Origin: Smittium culicis
Taxonomy: Eukaryota; Kickxellomycota; Harpellomycetes; Harpellales; Legeriomycetaceae
Direction of reading: 5' to 3'
Assembly: GCA_001970855.1 (NCBI GenBank)
Contig: LSSN01000892.1
Coordinates: 11,149-23,331, forward strand
DNA: 12,183 nucleotides
The position numbers and the translations under genes are program-made. Of this stretch, positions 8,051 to 12,183 are shown one piece after another. Each line of letters opens with the position of its first letter. The stretch's first letter is position 1. The notes under the pieces are model-generated. The model did not search any database, had not been told where the DNA came from, and was given only the letters and a program-made list of their open reading frames with translations.

Positions 8051-8880
8051 AATTATACTTAATAGATGAGGTAAATTAAGATACTCCAAATTTAATATCG
8101 CCTCAGTCAAGTTAAACGATGAATCTCTTGCGAGTCTAGAGTAAGTATCATAGATTTTATAGCTAGTCCAGAGTACATGTGAAACTATTTCATCTGATGA
8201 CATTATGGAGTTAGCTGTAATGGTGGCTCCAATAACTCTTCCTTTAGGTATGGGTGCATATGGGTCTCTATTGATCTGATCTTATAAAGAGAAGATGAAT
8301 CTTTTAATGATATTCAATGATAAGGGCTTCTTATAGCCATTCAAGAATCTGACAATTCTGTTTATTACCTATTTTCTGTTGTTTATTTTGGCTTTTGACA
8401 AGGACCTGAGGCTATAATGTTTAAATATTAATGATAATAAATTACTGGAAATAGTATTGGATCGATATGAGATTTTATCTGATATGGTTTTCATCAGTTT
8501 GACCTCCGCGCTATTCTTCGGGAACTACTATGATTAATTTTAGTAATCCATCTATATCCACAGTTATCGCTCCATATATTTTATGTTTATCTCTTCCTAT
8601 AATAAGATTTGACACAGACAAAATCCAGCATAACTAAGCTTTGAGCTTTTTGATGTTAAGGCTTGATGAAGGGCCCCATTCTCTGAGCAAATTCAGAATA
8701 GTATTTATGTCAATGTTTGGTCTAAAAAGTTTGAATTGATGAATCTTCAAAATTTTTAGTGAGTTCTGACGAGATGTTGTATGATGCCAGTTCTCTGGGC
8801 GTTTCTGAAAGCCTCAGTAATGCAGAAATATAAGCCATTATAAATCCTACTTTGAGTTTATCTATAGTGAAAATCTCTGT
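8045..8880 (-). pseudogene. Tyrosine recombinase relic, DIRS type
   Basis: Read on the minus strand in several frames. Near 8880-8725: KLKVGFIMAYISALLRLSET, like the first catalytic-arginine region of these recombinases (usually LRPSD). Near 8570-8515: GLLKLIIVVPEE, like the following beta strand with its Lys/Arg. The last 73 codons (8266-8045) are uninterrupted: PIPKGRVIGATITANS, DEIVSHVLW, then YKIYDTYSRLARDSSF, giving the second-arginine, histidine/tryptophan and catalytic tyrosine boxes in the right order. In live elements this enzyme inserts circular cDNA without target duplication. It has at least two frame changes and several stops, plus a TTTG microsatellite upstream. A Crypton-type recombinase is the main alternative; the nearby RT relic favours DIRS. 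Confidence 0.7.
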
Positions 8881-8886
8881 AAGGTA

Positions 8887-8914
8887 TTTGTTTGTTTGTT
8901 TGTTTGTTTATTTG
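8887..8914. repeat. (TTTG)7 microsatellite
   Basis: Seven four-base units, six of TTTG with one TTTA. It lies inside relic B just upstream (minus strand) of the recombinase similarity and probably marks post-insertion slippage. Confidence 0.9.
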
Positions 8915-9009
8915 AGGTACTGTTATTTTTCCTTTTATGCTATTTGAAATCCTCCAGTCTAAAAAACGCTGTTTAATAGAGATGTGACTGTATCAACTTT
9001 TAAAAACTC

Positions 9010-9112
9010 GATTTTTCGAAAGGATACAGTTAATGACATAATTTTTGAGACTTTTTTCTTCGAGGAAACGCCAATGATCCTCCAAGCTATCATTAACCAA
9101 TTCTTGTTTTAC
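9010..9112 (-). pseudogene. Coding fragment of unclear identity in relic B
   Basis: A minus-strand stretch reads ALVKQELVNDSLEDHWRFLE and continues EKSLKNYVINCILSKN before a stop. The pattern of a charged helix, a Trp, then a V-I-N-x-I segment is reminiscent of the region just before the RT core in DIRS-like proteins, but no catalytic motif is present. Low certainty. Confidence 0.25.
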
Positions 9113-9130
9113 TAGAGCAGTTATTTTCCG

Positions 9131-9334
9131 CTATTCCGTTCTGGAAATACAGTTGTTTCTTGCAGTAGTAAGTTTTGGGTAACAGAGGGAAACATCAGAT
9201 CCCGGAAACAAGTGGCGGATTTCTACATTGATGTCTCTGATTTCATCTTGGCTTGCTCTCTTAGGGCTTTTTTTATGGTCTGTGACATCAGATTTCACGG
9301 AGGACGTATGTATGGGCTTTTGAAATTTTTCCAT
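9131..9334 (-). pseudogene. Lysine-rich coding fragment in relic B
   Basis: A 67-codon open frame on the minus strand, starting MEKFQKPIHTSS and rich in Lys, Ser, Arg and Asp. It lies between the possible gag fragment and the RT-start-like fragment and could be the basic C-terminal part of gag. No domain is recognised, and the open length alone is not persuasive. Confidence 0.25.
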
Positions 9335-9582
9335 TTGAATGATAATTCATTCTATACTATCTCCGTCTTTTCAACTAACCAGCTGTATTCTTGATCCACC
9401 TTATTTTTCAGGTGAGAAGCAAACAGATATACGTCGTTTTAATTGATAATTTTCTCCAATTTAACGAATTTATCTTGGCTTAGAGATCATCAGGTTTGAG
9501 CTCCCAGTATTTTCGGAGAATTTGGCGGATTCAGTCCCGATGAATCGTTTGTTACTTGAGTTCAGGCATTGACCTGCAGAAA

Positions 9583-9840
9583 TTAATGAAAAATCTCTTT
9601 TATAAATACCCGCATTTCATATAAAATTGTTCTTGCGAATTTATTTATGTAAGCTAGTGCGGTTGCATATTCCAAGTAAACTGATACAGATATATAGACC
9701 ACAGGTTTGAGCATCAATACATACTCTACATTCAGAAGCTCTTTTGAGTGATATTTATCCTCTCTTGTTACAGTGTCCAGTATCCCGAGTATGTATGTGG
9801 TCCCACCATTATTCCCCTTTATGAATTGCTGAAGTCGTGA
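9583..9840 (-). pseudogene. Possible gag fragment of relic B
   Basis: An 85-codon stop-free run on the minus strand, ending in TAA at 9585-9583. It reads GNNGGTTYILGILDTVTRED, then KELLNVEYVLMLKPVVYI and ALAYINKFARTILYEM. The helical, hydrophobic pattern of ILD-x-VTRED followed by a VEYVL helix looks like real protein rather than noise, and its place upstream of the RT/recombinase parts fits gag (ORF1). I cannot confirm the family. No start codon is assigned, so it is treated as a broken fragment. Confidence 0.4.
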
Positions 9841-9855
9841 AAATCTCGATTTTTG

Positions 9856-9881
9856 AGTTCTCTTGCAAGATCGAGAGAACT
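9856..9881. repeat. Short inverted repeat
   Basis: AGTTCTCT (9856-9863) and AGAGAACT (9874-9881) are perfect inverted copies around a 10-base loop. It sits at the apparent upstream edge of relic B. Function unknown. Confidence 0.6.
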
Positions 9882-9900
9882 TTTCACGATACTGTTAGAT

Positions 9901-10280
9901 TTTCAGTTATTTGAAATATTTATATTTAAAAAAAGAGAGAGATACTATAAAGTTATTAAAAATTATTACGCATATATACTAAAAACATGTAATAAGTTTT
10001 TTTATATACAAAATAAACATTTCTTTAATTTTCTTCGAAATCACCAATATGAATTTATTGGTTGATTGAGTTAATTAGGAAATGATTAGCTTGTAATAAA
10101 ATTCTACTGACTCTGATATAACATGAGATAAAGTCTATAACTTGATTGTATTATATTATTTCTAAAAAATTATGATATCTCAAATAGTCTCTCGAAAATA
10201 TTCGGCTAAATCATAAAAATATTAATTGGCTATAACAAAGTCAATAATGTTAAATAATATAAAAATAGTTATATATCAAC
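9901..10280. other. AT-rich spacer between the two DIRS-like relics
   Basis: Very AT-rich, with no coding pattern I trust on either strand. The 70-codon frame at 9853-10065 is Phe/Tyr/Lys/Asn-rich noise. Confidence 0.5.
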
Positions 10281-10383
10281 GTAGACGTCACCAACTGGAA
10301 TTCTTGTTATATAATTGGATATACTATTCTTAACAATAAAGGTTCGTTATTCCAAAAAAATTGGTTTTGGATTACGGATTTAG

Positions 10384-11250
10384 TCAGCATCATTGTCGAC
10401 GCCCATGACTTCAATTTCGTTAGAGCTGATTTTTTGGGCTTCAAGAGACGACTTAGAATAAGAAATAATCCGGAAAAGCTTCCGGTATCGACTGAGCTTT
10501 CATTATAAAGCTCACAAGAAATTTCTACGCCTTATGTTCAGCATTTAGTATTTTGATATTTTCGCGTCTAAGGTCACGTTTTTCAATCAATGCAACCCTA
10601 AGAGACATGTCTCTAGTGATGATAACTTAATCAGATGTGTAATCGAATAAATTTAGATTTAGACGACTTCACTTCGTTGATCTTGAATCCAAGCTCCCAG
10701 ATCTTGGAGTATACTTTGCTCGCGATCCTCACACAAGCATATTTGTAACCTTCCATGATCAGAAGATCGTCCAGGTAAGCAGATATACGCAATCATTGGG
10801 ATCTTTATGATTTTAGAACTGCTATCAGAATTTTGGCAGAAATAAATGGGTTCAGTGTTAGCCCGAATAGAAGAGCGCAAAGCTGATTTGATTTGTCGTT
10901 CCAGTAAAATCGAAGTTATATGCGGCACTACTTGATATCTGGATTTGAAAGAAGGTATTCGAAGCTTCGACAACGATTTATAGTCCTTCCTTTGTGTTAT
11001 GCTGAGGATTAACTTCAGATATTCCATATTGAAGTTCAGAATTCTACGTGAAAGTTGAGATTGCAGAAGTGTAAGAATAATCTGAGGCCTCCAATCTTTT
11101 TCGGAATCGTAAATAGCTGGCAGTATAATCCTGGATCCTTTATCCGAATCTTTTCGATTTCTGACTTCGATATCAAGGAGTTACTTCTCTATCAAAACGT
11201 TGCTGACCTCCTGGATAAACTTTCTCTTGTATCGATTCGGATGGGATATT
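10384..11250 (-). pseudogene. Reverse transcriptase relic, DIRS type
   Basis: Minus-strand reading across frames gives the full motif order of a DIRS-type RT: KDPGLYCQLFTIPKKIGGLR (about 11140-11081; family: x-GFYSRLF-IPKK-GGLRP), NLNFHVEF, FNMEYLKLILSITQRKDYKS, then LLFGLTLNPFISAKIL (about 10880-10830; family LPFGL-L-P--FTK), and AYLDDLLIM (10754-10780) with both catalytic aspartates. After it come ELGFKINEVKSSKS and a tail TRDMSLRVALIEKRDLRREN and KFLVSFIMKAQSI, matching the connector where these proteins read SLR-P--K--DLRRE and ---FIGKAQ-M. The first catalytic aspartate region is unreadable. At least four frame changes; non-functional. Confidence 0.8.
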
Positions 11251-11675
11251 AAAAGTGGGGTTTGAGCGAGACTAACCTTATGCGAGCACGAAGAGCCCGC
11301 TCCAAGTCTCACTCATACAAAGGTGCCCATCAGACAAATTTTGAAAATTTATCGAGAGAGTGGGAGTTTATGAAGGGGATTATGAATCCATCTCTACTAT
11401 GTTTCGAATTAATCGGCTATCAATCAGTCTGTAAAAATCCGATCTAAACATAGTGAGGCGTCTTCAAACTGGGGAGCCTTTATAGGCCTCTATTACAACT
11501 CATTTCTGCGGAATCGAATTCTACCGTGAAAGTATGAATAGCGGTCTGAATTCTTATGATTTGAATTGGCTTCCGCGGTTTTTATAGAATTAGCTCTTTG
11601 TGTCTTAATAGAGTATCTGATAATCGAAATTTTATATTTTGGGCTCTTCTGGCTCTCTGTTATGAACAGAAACAC
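11251..11675 (-). pseudogene. Upstream coding leader of relic A
   Basis: On the minus strand a 60-codon open frame (11675-11493, starting MFLFITESQKSPKYKISIIR) and later fragments (DGFIIPFINSHSLDKFSKF, then ESIQEKV just before the RT) suggest the end of gag or the N-terminal part of the RT protein. No domain is recognised. A TATAAAAACC lies at 11587-11578 on the minus strand. Confidence 0.3.
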
Positions 11676-11799
11676 TCTAGAACTTTATGGAACATCATGG
11701 AATACTATTGAATCTTATGGAACATCAAAGAACATCATGGAACATTTTGGATTACAATGGAATTTTATGAAATGTTATCGATAGATTATTTCCAGTCGC
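11669..11799 (+). repeat. 10-bp periodic GAA array (step-type heat-shock-like)
   Basis: GAA recurs exactly every 10 bases at 11680, 11690, 11700, 11710, 11720, 11730, 11740 and 11760, with decayed units at 11670, 11750, 11770 and 11780, and TTC at 11790. The consensus unit is about GAACATCATG. The phase continues without a break into the perfect element at 11800-11817. Ten bases is not a multiple of three, so the pattern is not a coding repeat. Same-direction GAA (or TTC) every 10 bp is the known step-type arrangement bound by heat shock factor. Unit regularity is seen; factor binding is inferred. Confidence 0.85.
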
Positions 11800-11817
11800 T
11801 TCTAGAACCTTCTAGAA
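11800..11817. promoter_or_regulatory. Perfect heat shock element (four alternating units)
   Basis: TTCTAGAACCTTCTAGAA gives TTC-nn-GAA-nn-TTC-nn-GAA, an exact match to the canonical heat shock element with four alternating five-base units. It is in the same five-base register as the GAA array to its left. It could serve a promoter on either strand: the TATA box at 11910 (plus) or the DIRS-like relic A (minus). Confidence 0.7.
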
Positions 11818-11909
11818 AATTTAATAATATTCCGCAAGCTATTATTTGAAAATTATTGATTTTTTTATTATTTTTATTTAATATTATAATTTAGATTTTT
11901 CTTCAAAAG

Positions 11910-11918
11910 TATAAAAGG
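11910..11918 (+). promoter_or_regulatory. TATA box downstream of the heat-shock array
   Basis: TATAAAAGG, a near-ideal TATA box, 92 bases right of the perfect heat shock element. It is followed by GTAACC within a small inverted repeat (AAAAGG ... CCTTTT). No open frame is seen before the microsatellite at 12031, so any transcript would start in non-coding DNA or belong to a gene beyond the window. Confidence 0.4.
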
Positions 11919-12030
11919 GTAACCTTTTTCCATCTTTCAGAAAAATCTAAGTGTGTTATTTATTTTATTATATTTATCCCACTAAATATATATTATCCAT
12001 ATAATATCAAATAAATAAAACTATCATTAG

Positions 12031-12183
12031 TCATAGTCATAGTCATAGTCATAGTCATAGTCATAGTCATAGTCATAGTCATAGTCATAGTCATAGTCAT
12101 AGTCATAGTCATAGTCATAGTCATAGTCATAGTCATAGTCATAGTCATAGTCATAGTCATAGTCATAGTCATAGTCATAGTCA
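12031..12183. repeat. (TCATAG)n microsatellite, 25.5 units, open-ended
   Basis: Perfect hexanucleotide repeat with no mismatches, running to the last base. In one minus-strand frame it reads as Met-Thr repeats, which explains a long apparent open frame there; other frames give stops. It is not a G-rich strand/C-rich strand telomere-type repeat. The array probably extends beyond the window and may have ended the contig. Confidence 0.97.

Larger units (their letters stand above)
8045..9900 (-). mobile_element. DIRS-like retroelement relic B (recombinase side)
   Basis: On the minus strand this block carries, from high to low coordinate, a possible gag fragment, a short coding stretch that may be the start of an RT region (about 9110-9010), and a tyrosine recombinase ending at 8045. 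A tyrosine recombinase instead of a DDE integrase is the hallmark of DIRS/PAT/Ngaro-type elements. No RT core is present between the parts, so the copy appears internally deleted. Many stops and frame changes make it non-functional. The outer boundary near 9900 is set only by the end of coding-like sequence. Confidence 0.65.
10280..11675 (-). mobile_element. DIRS-like retroelement relic A (reverse transcriptase side)
   Basis: On the minus strand this block holds a 5' coding leader (about 11675-11250), an RT relic (about 11250-10384) and perhaps the start of an RNase H domain near 10300-10280, where VGDVYVDI resembles the VY(V/T)DAS start of that domain. No recombinase follows. Instead AT-rich DNA and then the separate relic B are found. 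It is either a different truncated copy or the displaced half of relic B's parent. Many stops and frame changes. Confidence 0.6.

Noticed and set aside
9212..9394. 60-codon plus-strand open frame
   Set aside because: Antisense shadow of the coding fragments on the minus strand of relic B.
9853..10065. 70-codon plus-strand open frame
   Set aside because: Low-complexity translation of AT-rich DNA, antisense to and beyond the edge of the DIRS-like relic.
10351..10371. Small hairpin TCCAAAA ... TTTTGGA
   Set aside because: Arms are AT-rich and only seven bases long; expected by chance in this region.
11262..11447. 61-codon plus-strand open frame with an Arg-rich start
   Set aside because: Antisense to relic A; the minus strand gives better protein-like sequence leading into the RT motifs.
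11566..11784. 72-codon plus-strand open frame across the GAA array
   Set aside because: The repeat period is 10 bases, so the translated repeat drifts through frames; this fits a DNA-level repeat, not a protein.
11993..12178. Open frame of Met-Thr repeats on the minus strand
   Set aside because: It is simply one reading of the TCATAG microsatellite; no non-repeat coding sequence supports it.
12031..12183. TCATAG array as a telomere
   Set aside because: It lacks the strand G/C bias and G-run of usual telomere repeats, and no subtelomeric gene pattern is seen; a microsatellite is simpler.
1..12183. Defence system, CRISPR array or bacterial operon
   Set aside because: No Cas, restriction or toxin-type genes, no direct-repeat/spacer array and no ribosome-binding-site-led gene clusters; the content is eukaryotic retroelement debris.
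1..12183. tRNA genes
   Set aside because: No cloverleaf with the conserved T-loop and D-loop sequence could be recognised by eye; a tRNA search program would be needed to exclude a divergent one.

Overview
The window looks like AT-rich nuclear DNA from a eukaryote, most likely an early-diverging fungus. Three things point there. There is one intronless gene for a Ragulator/EGO-complex scaffold (LAMTOR1/Ego1-like), which is an opisthokont lysosome/vacuole TOR component. There is a LINE with an APE-type endonuclease, and there are DIRS-type tyrosine-recombinase retroelement relics. From memory only, the LINE protein resembles elements of Kickxellomycotina/Zoopagomycota such as Harpellales (Smittium); this is not verified. 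No bacterial features, rRNA, tRNA or CRISPR are visible.

Layout. 1-3141 (+) is a 5'-truncated, mutated LINE: endonuclease, linker, reverse transcriptase and C-terminal region, ending in a poly(A) run. 3142-3820 is AT-rich filler. 3821 to about 4440 (-) is an older copy of the same LINE 3' end, placed tail to tail with the first. 4912-5442 (-) is the only apparently intact host gene. 5443-7755 is very AT-rich and has no recognisable gene, only faint repeats. 7756-8050 is a large inverted repeat whose outer edge covers the stop codon of a tyrosine recombinase relic. 8045 to about 9900 (-) is a DIRS-like relic with a recombinase and a possible gag fragment. About 10280-11675 (-) is a second DIRS-like relic with the reverse transcriptase. 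11669-11817 is a 10-bp periodic GAA array ending in a perfect heat shock element, followed by a TATA box at 11910. 12031-12183 is a (TCATAG)n microsatellite running off the end.

How the parts relate. Most of the window is retrotransposon debris at different stages of decay. The LINE still has high GC and clear motifs, while its inverted copy and the DIRS relics have drifted towards the AT-rich background. The Ragulator-like gene sits between these blocks. The most striking non-coding signal is the in-register GAA/TTC array, which fits extended step-type plus perfect-type heat shock elements. It lies beside a DIRS-like relic, and the terminal repeats of Dictyostelium DIRS-1 are known to carry a heat-shock promoter. 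Both window ends lie in repeats, as expected for a contig broken at repetitive DNA.
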